From Helichrysum umbraculigerum (taxonomy: Eukaryota > Streptophyta > Magnoliopsida > Asterales > Asteraceae), in contig CATIUR010000006.1 in assembly GCA_949592205.1 (NCBI GenBank), positions 9,069,001 through 9,133,000 on the forward strand: a stretch of DNA of 64,000 nucleotides, written 5' to 3'. The translations under genes and the position numbers were made by a program. The stretch's first letter is position 1, and each line of letters starts with the position of its first letter. The notes under the pieces are model-generated. The model was given only the letters and a program-made list of their open reading frames with translations. It was not told the DNA's origin and did no database searches. Positions 46,110 to 55,934 of this stretch are shown piece after piece.

Positions 46110-48481
46110 TGATGTGACTCAAATAGTCATGTTTTTAAGGGCAATATTCAGCACTTTTTGGACGTAACTTTAGTGAAAACATTCCAAAATGATCATTATT
46201 TACAAAATTTCACTAAAGTGGTCTAAATATAGGCGTTGCTGCAAAAATCACCTAAAACGTCCAAATAACAAGCAAATCAGGACGAATAAACGTGCACAAA
46301 ATCACCCGGCCTCATTTACCTTATATAGATCACATTCTAACTTCATCATATGATAAAAAAGGTAAAATCGAGACGGGAAAATCAAGAATCATGCAAATCG
46401 GATAAAGAACGGAGAAGACTGAGCAGTATCAGACCCTATAAAGTCATTTCGGCTATGCTTGAGCTATACACATCCAATTTCAGTGAAGTTGGCATCATTA
46501 GAAGCGTAACGGAATTACGAAACCACAGGCGAAAGAATCAGGTCAAACGGACGCATAACGAAGGAGATACGCGCGTTTTAAGCAACGAACGAAATCAGAC
46601 GGACACCGTATACGGCCCTGGGAACCGTATACGGCCCTATACAGACCGTATACGGCCTTGTATACACCGTATACGGCCCTACCAAGGCCGTATACGGCCC
46701 CCTTGCCCCCGTATGCTGCTTCGTTTGCTTGTATGTGCTGTTTCGCGAGTTGTACGGCTGATTTTTGAGCTTTGCCTATAAATAGGGGATCACTCCTCCT
46801 CATTTTACACACCTCAACATTTTCACACATTTCTCATTCTCTCACTTTTCTTATTTCTCTCTTTTCTTTCACTTTCTCTCTCTAACTTTCTCTCTCTAGA
46901 ACTACTCTTAGGAGTTAGAGGAGAAAGGTTAGGGTTGAGCTTACGGTTTGAGTCTAGAGGAAGTTTTAGCTTGGTAATCTTGTTGTAACGAGTTTTTCAA
47001 GTTCAGACTATTTGTAATCCTCAGTATTACGCTGCTGTATTCCCGGTGATATCTAAACTTTACTTACTGTCATAATGCTTGTGCTTTATGTTATTTCAGT
47101 TTGTATTCTGCATATTGCCATGTTTATAGAGTAGTTTAATATTGTGATTGTTGAAATGTAGATATTAGGAGTAGGGATGATGTTAAATTAATGTTTCATT
47201 TATACGATTGGAAATTGTTATGCTGTGTATCTGGTTAAGCTTATCCTGAATATAGATCTAGTCTCTCATCACCCTTTCCAGACTTTCACGTGACTGTTGC
47301 CCTAGGATAGGATCTGATCAACCCTAATACTATGAATACACAGTTATCTCCAGTTACAGTATGAAACTGTGAACTTTCCTTTTAAAAGGCACGGTACTTC
47401 GTATAGCGTTGGAAACACCTCGTGTGGAGTACAAATACGTGAAAGCTAAGGAAATGCCATGGATTGTTTCATCGTGAATTACCTAGAAGTGATCCTTCTA
47501 GAACTGTGGTCTAGGAATCAAAGCTGTGGAAATGCTTGTTGCACTGTACACCGTTAGTACACCTAAGATCTGGAACACTGTGGAAATGCTTAAATGCCCA
47601 GTACACCGTCAGTACATCTAGGGTTTGGAACACTGTGGAAATGCCTAATTGCCATGTACACCGTGATTATTCCTAGGGATGAACGCCTGACTGTAAAGGA
47701 GGGTCTATATTTATGATGGTTAAGTATGTGCTTCAATAGAAACAATACAGGGTAGTGTCAATCATATACCTAGACATGCAAAGCCCTAATCACACCAATA
47801 GTTTAACGTACACAGGATACAATCAGTATTTGCTATAATAAACGTAAATAGACGATTTGGTGTTAAGAAAGGTCAGTAAATACAATTGCGGTCTGTTGCC
47901 TTATGCCTGATCCCTAGAACATTTAGGGTGACTTTGTCTTAGTTAAGCAAAGGCTCAGGAGGGTTTGAAAACAGCCTGATCTGATCAGAATCATGATAAC
48001 CTAGGATTCCAGTGACATATGTTTCTGGGGTTTCACCTGAACGTAAGGTCCTAGTGTTTACACCGAAAGTATGTCTACTCTTTATTTGGTAAATCTCCAA
48101 TCAATTTCATAATGAACATCATCCCGAAACCCTAGTATCCAAGTTTCAGCAATCACATCTCTACCTGTCTGCTTAAACCCTAATTTCATTTCTCGTTATT
48201 TACTTTTCTGCATTTAGGATAATTAGAAAACCAAATCAATCCAAAATCTATCTACCTACCCCCATCCTAATTGCGACCATAATCTTTGGTGACCCGCTTT
48301 ATTTCAATTCGCTCCGATTTAAGAACGACCTCGAGTTATACTTACTGCTTGCTCCCAAGGTAGGTAGTACTTATAGTTTGAGCCCCAGCTCATATAAATT
48401 TAAAACTCACTGTCCGCCGCTTCTGTTGCTGTTGGAACAACGACCGGAGTCAAATCCGACCGACCAATAGGGGTGACGACA
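46110..48481 (+). repeat. 5' LTR of element A
   Basis: It contains five palindromes, a TATA box, a CT-rich leader (46830-46910) and long AT-rich sequence. An open frame at 46350-46781 is also present in the other LTR (56175-56606), but it runs over the palindromes and gives Arg/Pro-rich text; I do not call it. Confidence 0.93.
46606..46784 (+). promoter_or_regulatory. Element A U3 promoter: five CCGTATACGG palindromes, then TATA box
   Basis: Perfect copies start at 46606, 46625, 46646, 46667 and 46688; spacing is 19, 21, 21, 21 bp, about two turns of the helix. TATAAATA is at 46777-46784. In the 3' LTR the third copy is mutated. A factor binding one face of the DNA would fit; this is inference. 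Confidence 0.82.
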
Positions 48482-48487
48482 AGTTTT

Positions 48488-48505
48488 TGGCGCCGCTGCC
48501 GGGGA
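48488..48505 (+). other. Primer-binding site of element A (tRNA-Asp-like)
   Basis: TGGCGCCGCTGCCGGGGA begins six bases after the LTR. It resembles the tRNA-Asp 3' end complement used by Athila-type elements, with one change from the usual sequence I remember. Confidence 0.8.
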
Positions 48506-48637
48506 TCGTAGAGCGTTACGATTTGAAGCCGCCTTAGATATTCTAGCTTTTAGGAGATCCTTTCCAATTAGGTTTTCTCAAACTTAGTTGGTAGTTATTT
48601 GCTTTCTTTAGAATAATTTAGATAGTTTAATTAAAAA

Positions 48638-50107
48638 ATGAAAAATACAAAAACATCTTTCTATGATTCATTTCCGTCTAGCCCCATTTCTCCACTCGCC
48701 CTCAAGACGTCCAAAGAAATGATGGCCATGGATGACGCTGAGTTCTTCGCCTGCTTAGAACAAGAGTTGGAATCTGACGTCTACTCTTCATCTTTATACT
48801 CTTCCGAAGTTATCTCCGCTAATTCAGACGATGTATCTAGAACCATAGGGCAATTCTTAGATCTTGACTTAGGAAACCATGATTCTCATCAGAAGATCTC
48901 AACTTCTGCGTCTAGCATTCTAAGCTATCAGGTTATACCTGCTCCTGAGATTTCATATTCCTTAGAAAACTTCTTTCAATTCCCTACCTCATCTGGTTTT
49001 GTCGAGAGTAACTCTGAACATCTTCAACCCTTTCGTTTTCCACCCATTGAAGAACGTCTTCCACCATGGGATGAAGAAGTTTACGAATACCCTCCAAAAT
49101 CACCTATCTTTTTGAATCTTGTACCCGAACCCGAGTACACCATCTATCGTGTTGTTGATAGGACTTTACCAATAAAACCTGAAGAAAATATCCGCTACGT
49201 AGGTAACTCTTTTGATCCTGATAGGAGGTTGGATGTTTGTCGGGCATTTGCCAGACAACTCAAAACGTCTGACTTTCCTTTTTCAGTTGAACAAAGAGAA
49301 GTCCCTTGTAGGATAAAGAAACAGGTTTGTAATCTCCACCATCTTCCAAATCAAAAGGAGGAAGGTATCTTCACACATTATCGAGAGCAAGAACTAAAGC
49401 TTAAATTAGAAATAGACCTACTAATGGACCTATTCGCCTGCACCGATTATCAACCGGTTTCCCAAACCCTAATTAATCGTTATGTTGCGGCTATGATTTA
49501 TGAGCTTGAGTTCTGGATCAGCAAAGATCCCGCTATATCTCTCATCATTTCTGATAAAATTCCATTTTTCGTTGACCCCGCTACTTATATGATCGACAAG
49601 TTGTTAGAGATATTACCTGGAGCCACTGACAATAACATGGATGCTGCTTTCTTTGCTGGAAGGAAGGATATTAACGTCTCACTCACTTTGTTATTTGCTC
49701 AGTCTAAATTTCCTTTCACCGTTTCACAAACATCTTTAATCGAAGAAATCACGGAGTCAGTTCACACTACCACCGGAGATCCCGATTCGAGAGAAGAATG
49801 GAAATTTCAACAAACCCTAGGAATGCTTCTTCATGACTTAAACCATATAGATGACGGATCACGAAACGGAATTTCAAACCCTAAGAAAGTTAGAAAGGAA
49901 TTTAACAAGTTTATTGACAATCTTCTAGAATTAGGCAAAAAGGAACGTATGTTTCTCACTGAACACGAACGATTCTCGTTACATCCCGCAGACCTAGTTG
50001 ATTCTGTCATTAAGATTCTCACTTGTGACTTTATTCCTCGCTACACTTTCCCTCAACCAAGAGCACCAAATTCACTTAAACAATTGCTCTTGGGCAATAT
50101 TCAATAA
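48638..50107 (+). CDS. Element A ORF A, conserved protein of unknown function
   Basis: 489 codons, open. The first 60 residues are Ser-rich and include an acidic stretch; the region from about residue 200 is well conserved with element B: LKTSDFPFSVEQR, LLMDLFACTDY, IPFFVDPATY, DAAFFA-RK, FPFT, VHTT-DPDS-E, GISNPKKVRKEFNKF and PADLVDSVIK. The conserved part is mostly helical by eye. No zinc knuckle, protease, catalytic triad, signal peptide or membrane span. It stands where gag stands in an autonomous element (156 bp after the LTR), so a structural, RNA-packaging role is possible but unproven. I do not recognise the family. Confidence 0.82.
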   Translation: MKNTKTSFYDSFPSSPISPLALKTSKEMMAMDDAEFFACLEQELESDVYSSSLYSSEVISANSDDVSRTIGQFLDLDLGNHDSHQKISTSASSILSYQVIPAPEISYSLENFFQFPTSSGFVESNSEHLQPFRFPPIEERLPPWDEEVYEYPPKSPIFLNLVPEPEYTIYRVVDRTLPIKPEENIRYVGNSFDPDRRLDVCRAFARQLKTSDFPFSVEQREVPCRIKKQVCNLHHLPNQKEEGIFTHYREQELKLKLEIDLLMDLFACTDYQPVSQTLINRYVAAMIYELEFWISKDPAISLIISDKIPFFVDPATYMIDKLLEILPGATDNNMDAAFFAGRKDINVSLTLLFAQSKFPFTVSQTSLIEEITESVHTTTGDPDSREEWKFQQTLGMLLHDLNHIDDGSRNGISNPKKVRKEFNKFIDNLLELGKKERMFLTEHERFSLHPADLVDSVIKILTCDFIPRYTFPQPRAPNSLKQLLLGNIQ

Positions 50108-50148
50108 ATTTGTCCAAAAGTCGAGCTACCGACTTTAACCAAGCGCTT

Positions 50149-50166
50149 TTTGGGAGGCAACCCAAA
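50149..50166 (+). other. RNA hairpin after ORF A
   Basis: TTTGGG, loop AGGCAA, CCCAAA, 42 bp after the ORF A stop and preceded by AAGCGC. The element B copy (61260-61277) has CTTGGG/CCCAAG, with a paired T-A to C-G change, so the stem is conserved. Confidence 0.65.
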
Positions 50167-50592
50167 CTTTAGTTAATTTAGTTTTATTTTAAGTATTTAG
50201 GATAAGTAATATTAGTGGTTTATTTTTAAATTTAAAAGCTTGCATTTAAAAACACAAGAAAACGTTCTTTTAAAATTCAAATTCGCACAACACAGTAACG
50301 AATTTCAGACATTTTCAGAAAGTTCGAAAAAGTTTATTTTTAAATTCTGAAAAATTAATTTTGAATTTGTCTTGGATTTTAAAGAACACAAAAAGATTGT
50401 CTTGTTTTAAATAAAAACGTATACGATTTCGAATACGATTCGCAATATCTTTTCAGACTGCGCGTAAAAATTCAGAAAATTACGAACATACTTTTTAAAA
50501 TTGTTTTATTAAAAAAAAAAATTTTAACTTTGAAATTTTACTTGTATGTTTCGTATCTTTCGCAAATTTTAAATCGCGTACGTTTAAAAGGG

Positions 50593-50794
50593 TATAAAAG
50601 GGATTTTAGCCACACACAAAAGACAAAAACATTAAAAACTTCATCTTCTTCCTCCTTCCCACCCCCAAACCGTCGGCCACCACCTCCATCACCACCAAAC
50701 CTTCATTACTCAACCATTTTGCATGATTCCAAGCTCAAAATTCATCATTTTATGATCTTTCTTGCATCCACAACATCATTACATCAAGTTTAAG
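50593..50794 (+). promoter_or_regulatory. Internal promoter and leader exon of element A ORF B
   Basis: TATAAAAG at 50593-50600, then a pyrimidine-rich leader, ending AAG before GTAATT at 50795. TATA-to-donor distance is about 194 bp here and about 196 bp in element B. A CGTATACG core at 50418-50425 lies further upstream. Upstream sequence (50168-50592) holds no gene. Promoter use is inferred. Confidence 0.6.
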
Positions 50795-51841
50795 GTAATT
50801 CTTGACCTACTTTTGTGATTTTCATGAAACTTTAAAAAATTAGGGCTTGTAACTCATTTTCATAGATTTCATGGTTAAAAGTTGCAATCTTTAGTGTTAT
50901 TTCATGCTTATCTTGATGCTTAACATGATTATAAGCTTAATCTAGTGATTTGTTGGCTTGATTGCAAGATTGGGAATTAAAGTGTTGACTTTTTGATGAA
51001 CTATGGCTAGTTTGACTTTTTGGTTGATTAATTGCTTATGTTGACTTTTGTTGATTAAGTTATGCTTAAATGTGATAGGTTAACATGTTTTGATTGATCA
51101 TTTGCAATTAGAAAATGGTTAAGCTAGTTTTCGGTAATTAAAGTAAGCTCATTTTTGATAAAATCATCATAAACATCATTTTTACTTAAAACTTTTATTT
51201 TTAAAACCATTTTATGACTTTTCTAAACTTAAAAAGCTTACAAGATTATCAAAACAAGTTTCGGTTCATTTAATCATTTTTAAGTTTATCACTTTAATTA
51301 ATAAAGTGTATGACTTTGAAATGAAACCCACAAAAACGCCATTTTCTAAAAACTACCATCTTGTCAAATAAGTTTACTTCCATTCTTTGCTTGAAAACGT
51401 GTAAAATACGGCTTTATGTCTTTTGGAAATTGCGGAAAGTTGGATTGCATATTTAATTGGTAATATGCCCTTTTATGATTAATTGATTTACTTGAGGTAA
51501 TTATATGACCTTGGACTTAATCTCATTTAGATTGATTAACCATGAACATGAAGTATTTAAGTTTTTAGTGCTTGGGATAATTAAGTTAGGTAACTTGTTG
51601 ACTTGCTTTAATTATGCTAGAAACTCGAAGCTTTATGCCACTTACCCTTATTTAGACATAAGTTGATAAAAGTTTTTGGATTTGTGATTGGTTGCGGTTA
51701 GGTTTAGCAATTTTAAAATTTCTGGATATGCCCATTTCTAAAGCCTACATTTCCAATTTTTTCTGAAAATTTGGAAGTACTTTAGCATATCCATTAATAT
51801 ATCACTCTTATGGCCTAATCTTTTCTTGTCTTTTATCACAG
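50795..51841 (+). other. Predicted 5' leader intron of element A ORF B, 1,047 bp
   Basis: Donor AAG/GTAATT, AT-rich and T-rich body, acceptor TCTTTTATCACAG at 51841, and the ATG starts at the next base. The element B copy predicts 1,023 bp with the same donor and an acceptor in the same place. Confidence 0.65.
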
Positions 51842-53569
51842 ATGGAAAATTGCCCACCGTCACTCAGCTACTTGGCCAAATCTTCAAAGAATAGGTCACT
51901 CATTCGCCAGTGGTTGCAGCGACCGATAGGCAGTAATCGGTATGTGGTATGGAAAGACATGATTAAACTAGGGATCAGGGATGAGTTGAAGAGTTTGTTG
52001 ATGTATGAGACCGATGGTCAAGTGAACAATGCCTTTCTCCGTCTCTTCGATATAGATGAGTATGCATACCGAGAAGTAGTGACAGAGTTCATGATGACTT
52101 ACCAGCTGAACCCAAAGATGAGCGTATCCGACAAAAGAAAGATTTCATTCAAGTTTCAGGAACAGATTCATCATATCTCAGTTGCCGACTTGGGAGTGTA
52201 TCTTGGTTTACATACAGAGTCTCAGGTCAACTCTGCATGGTTCAGAAACAGTGTTCAAGACATCTCCAGCCTACCAAACAGGAAACATAAGGATATTTGG
52301 ATGGATTTAGCAGGATCAAACTTTAGGAGCTGTGTTAAGTCATCCACTTTCATCAAGCCGGTTCATCACATCCTTCACAAGTTGTTAGCATGTTCTATAT
52401 TTGGAAAGAAGGAAGGTGGTGCTGTGAGTGCCGAAGAATTGAAGTTCATGGAAGCAATCATAGGAGGAAAGAATCTGAATGTTGCTTTCTTGATCGCTGA
52501 GAGACTTGGAGCTGAGACAGACATGGATAGGCACATGTTCATGGGGTCGATTATTACTAGATTGCTTTATAGTATGGGATTGTTGACTGAGGCCCACACT
52601 GAGGAGTTTACTGTTTGTTCTCGTTCTTTGCCATTCAACTTGGACTACTGCAAGTTGATCCATCTTGTTGAGGTAGATGAGCAGAGACAGTGCCTATGGA
52701 AGAACACCAAACAGATCATTCCAGGATGTCGTCTCCCTGGGAAGCGTGTTAGAGGATCCTCACCTGTTGCAGATATTGAGGATGGCCCATCTGATAGAGC
52801 CCGAGCACCTACTACTCATACTAGTGTCCCGCATAGAGGAGCTGAGACAGCCGAGTCACCAGCTCAGGCTACTGTTCACTACACAGATCCAGTGACCTCG
52901 CTGACACAGTATTATCTTTTGCATGCTCTTCAGGTTAGCCGTTCCCATCAGCTGTTGATTTCCAGGAAACTTGGTATTCCTGACCCAGAGCCTTACTTGT
53001 ACCGATGCGGTCCACCACCACCAGCCATAGCAACACCACATACATCCATCCCATCACATACCACCCATACCCCATCACCCGCTATCCGGACCACACCAGT
53101 ACCAGAGCAGGTCCAGTCAGTTGAGGTCGAGATACCGGTAGTTCAGCCAGTGATTTCTGCACCTGTGATTTCTCATCCTGCCCAGCCATTCGCCAGTGGA
53201 TCTTACCGTGCTGACACAGTCTACTTGGGCACTGATGTTGTATCTTTTGACACTTCCGGGATGCTATTAAACTTGGGACCGATCTCTTCCTCAGCTGTAC
53301 CGACAGAGACTATGCTACGCCAGGCTTACATGACCTTACTAGAGCAAGCAGGGGTTACTTCGGCTATTTCGTTAGAGTGGGGTTACACTGATCCGATGAG
53401 ACTGCCAGCAGCTACCCTCAGAGACATATTGATTCAGCTCAAACTGATCAATGCTGAAGAACAGGGACAGAGAGTATCTAGTGGCCAGCAGTCAGTCGTA
53501 GGACCATCCACAGCACCAGCTCCTACTCAGCATATTGATGCACCTGACCAGGGATCCCCAGCCTCATAG
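51842..53569 (+). CDS. Element A ORF B, Athila ORF-1-like protein
   Basis: 575 codons, open. The N-terminal half (about residues 20-300) resembles the ATHILA ORF-1 family (Pfam PF03078, from memory): LGIRDELKSLL, a YREVVTEFMMTY block, then DLGVYLGLHTES, HHILHKLLACSIFG and NLNVAFLIAERLG. A Pro/Thr/Ser-rich linker (about 325-450) follows, then a conserved C-terminal block with YLGTD, LRQAY and TLRDILIQLKL, and RVSSGQQ. Element B carries a homologue with similar blocks, so the protein has been under selection. No enzyme motif is seen. The separate promoter and leader intron suggest its own mRNA. The ATG directly follows the predicted acceptor. Confidence 0.83.
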   Translation: MENCPPSLSYLAKSSKNRSLIRQWLQRPIGSNRYVVWKDMIKLGIRDELKSLLMYETDGQVNNAFLRLFDIDEYAYREVVTEFMMTYQLNPKMSVSDKRKISFKFQEQIHHISVADLGVYLGLHTESQVNSAWFRNSVQDISSLPNRKHKDIWMDLAGSNFRSCVKSSTFIKPVHHILHKLLACSIFGKKEGGAVSAEELKFMEAIIGGKNLNVAFLIAERLGAETDMDRHMFMGSIITRLLYSMGLLTEAHTEEFTVCSRSLPFNLDYCKLIHLVEVDEQRQCLWKNTKQIIPGCRLPGKRVRGSSPVADIEDGPSDRARAPTTHTSVPHRGAETAESPAQATVHYTDPVTSLTQYYLLHALQVSRSHQLLISRKLGIPDPEPYLYRCGPPPPAIATPHTSIPSHTTHTPSPAIRTTPVPEQVQSVEVEIPVVQPVISAPVISHPAQPFASGSYRADTVYLGTDVVSFDTSGMLLNLGPISSSAVPTETMLRQAYMTLLEQAGVTSAISLEWGYTDPMRLPAATLRDILIQLKLINAEEQGQRVSSGQQSVVGPSTAPAPTQHIDAPDQGSPAS

Positions 53570-54386
53570 TTCTACCCCATTTGCATCATCTGACTTTTGT
53601 TTCAGACATTATCATTATTATTATCTTGTGTTTGTTGGCTACGGTTAAACCCTACTTTTGGAACTTATTTGTATCAGCCACTAGTTGGTTGATCACTCTA
53701 TCCGTATTTACATTATGCTATTACTTATTATGTTTTATTTCCTTTCTGTTTAATAAGTAGAAATGTTGTGATGTATGAACGTGGAAAAAGGCGAGATGAC
53801 GCACTTTCAAGAAGAAAATCCGTGAAGTCAAAAGGCAACCCGAACCAGTTTTCAATATTTGCAGACTGCGGAACATTCAAACATCTCATGGAGGGGCCTC
53901 GTTCTTCTCAAAACATCCTTGTATCCAAGCACTTCAAAGAACTAAGTGTGGGATCACTCCCCACACCACAAACACTTATCCAAATCAATCCAACTTCTTC
54001 AAAACCTAAAGTATGGGATTCTACACCATAAGGATCCCCACTTAAAAGAATTGAAGTTGATTTTTGATAACGTTGGATACATGACACCGGATAACCCCGT
54101 ATGAAGCTTGATGTCCTTCAAGAAGAATGCAGAAGAAAGCTCACTTCGACTCTCTCTCCTGCAAAACTTCACATGCTTCAAAACGTTATCTGGGGAGTTT
54201 CTTAACCTTCTATCCATTTCATGACCACATATATTCTGTCTCGTTAGCTTGTTATATTCTATACCCTATCATGAGCTTATCACTAAGTGTGGGATTCAAA
54301 CCCAAATTTAACACTTAAGAAACATTTTCTTACATGTTCAAACTCTAAGTGTGGGATTTTACCTCCAGTAAAAACTCAACTCAAGA

Positions 54387-54406
54387 GAACATTAGGGACA
54401 ATGTTC
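54387..54406 (+). other. GAACATT-N6-AATGTTC hairpin
   Basis: A perfect 7-bp stem with loop AGGGAC, four bases before an AAGTGTGGGAT copy. The identical hairpin is at 44812-44831 in element B. Confidence 0.6.
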
Positions 54407-55895
54407 CTCTAAGTGTGGGATAGCAAGGTATAGAATACCTTGGATAATTTTAGGCAATTTTTATGTCCAAAATAGTATTACTCATAAAATGTTTTCCCAA
54501 ATAACAAATTTTTCAAACAAAATTTTTTCAAAAATTTAAAATTATGAGTTAAATTATGAAACTAAACTCTAAGTTTTTGAGTTAAATACTTTCGAAAAGA
54601 ATCATTCTCGAAATATGAGTAAGGTATTTTGGAATATAGGGAAAATAAGGTAGAAATTTCTCAAGCAAGAAACAATAATCTGAAAGGAGCATGGCTAGGC
54701 ACATACAACCCTATTTTGTAGTGAGGTATCTTGAGCCTAAAAGCATTCATCTTTAATGCTTCACTTTCATTTCTTGTGTGTGCCGATGCTTGCATCTCTG
54801 AATTAGAACTTGCTCCAGACATACGTTTCAAGACCACATTGGTGTGTACCGTACACGGTATAGGTGCAGCTAGATGACCTTGACATTCGTTAGGATTTAA
54901 ACCCAATTCTTACATATCTCTTCAAGCCCAAAACCCTTCCGATGCTTATTTTCAGTATCGATGATCCGCCTAGTAAACCCTGTTGAGCCTAAACCTTTCA
55001 TTTTTTAAAAACCCTCGTACTAAACCGTACTCAAACAAAATTCCCAAAACCTTATCTTAGAATTTCTAAGGTCGTGAAAAACATCTTTTGGAACATCCTC
55101 TTCAATTATGCTCTAAAAGTCTTCCTCTTCTGTGTACTCTAAAAAGTCAAAGTGCGAAAAATTGGCACGACAAAAGAAATTGAGGTTCAAGATCAAAGAT
55201 CATAGTTCCGAAAAGGATTTCTGAAAGGATCAACATAAAATATCCTTAGAAATTCTCTGGCAAAGAAGTTCTGAAGAAGAAAAGAAAAATAAAAAGTAGA
55301 AAATCAAGAAAAGAAAAAGAAATAGTTCCATCAAATAAAGCTGAGTGCTTCAAGTATCACCTTCTCAAGGAAAATTCGATAGAAGACGAGCAGCTACAAA
55401 ATCCTCCGTTCCGTTCTGAAATAAAGTTTTTCACTATCTTTGAGTTTTAAGATGAGTCAAACCCCTACAACAAAACATACACCACTACCCATACCCTTAA
55501 ACCTCACCAAACGCTACCACCCGTTGAATGTCTTGGGATAGTTAGCACCGTTCTCACCTAAGTGGTGGAGATCCGATTCTCGACCAAGCTTATGACGATG
55601 AGTGCTGCTTGACTGGCTTATTTGAGCGATTTCAATTGTTCTAGATTGTTAAGGAACCCGATACACTTTGAGTGAATTGAGTGACCACCTTTAGTGAGAT
55701 CGCCTAGTCATGTGTACTCCAAGATCACGAGAATTGGTAGTATGCTTGATGATAATTGCTTCTTGCTTCTGAAAGGATCATCTTATCCTTTCCCTTATTC
55801 TTAAACAATCTTAATCATATTAGAAGTGGTATCATTTTGAAATTATTTTGACTCGCCCCTTAAAAACCCATTTTAAATGTTTTTTCTAACTGAGT

Positions 55896-55915
55896 GTTGC
55901 TTGAGGACAAGCAAC
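55896..55915 (+). other. GTTGCTTG-AGGA-CAAGCAAC hairpin near the 3' LTR
   Basis: A perfect 8-bp stem with a 4-base loop, four bases before the last AAGTGTGGGAT and 19 bp before the LTR. Related sequence occurs twice in element B (about 43260 and 43320). It could shape the RNA around the plus-strand primer; inferred. Confidence 0.6.
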
Positions 55916-55934
55916 GCCTAAGTGTGGGATAACT

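Larger units (their letters stand above)
53570..55934 (+). other. Element A spacer between ORF B and 3' LTR, no gene
   Basis: Five copies of AAGTGTGGGAT at 53944, 54285, 54347, 54411 and 55920; the last lies just before the LTR and probably includes the plus-strand primer site. Short open frames (for example 53768-54031) run across these repeats and are not supported. Confidence 0.7.

Noticed and set aside
46350..46781. 143-residue open frame in both LTRs of element A (also 56175-56606) with an antisense partner
   Set aside because: It lies across the U3 promoter and CCGTATACGG repeats; its conservation reflects LTR identity, and the composition is repeat-driven.
50530..50793. 87-residue open frame before element A ORF B
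   Set aside because: Coincides with the predicted leader exon; the matching region of element B is not open.
53768..54031. 87-residue open frame after element A ORF B
   Set aside because: Crosses the AAGTGTGGGAT repeats, no counterpart in element B.
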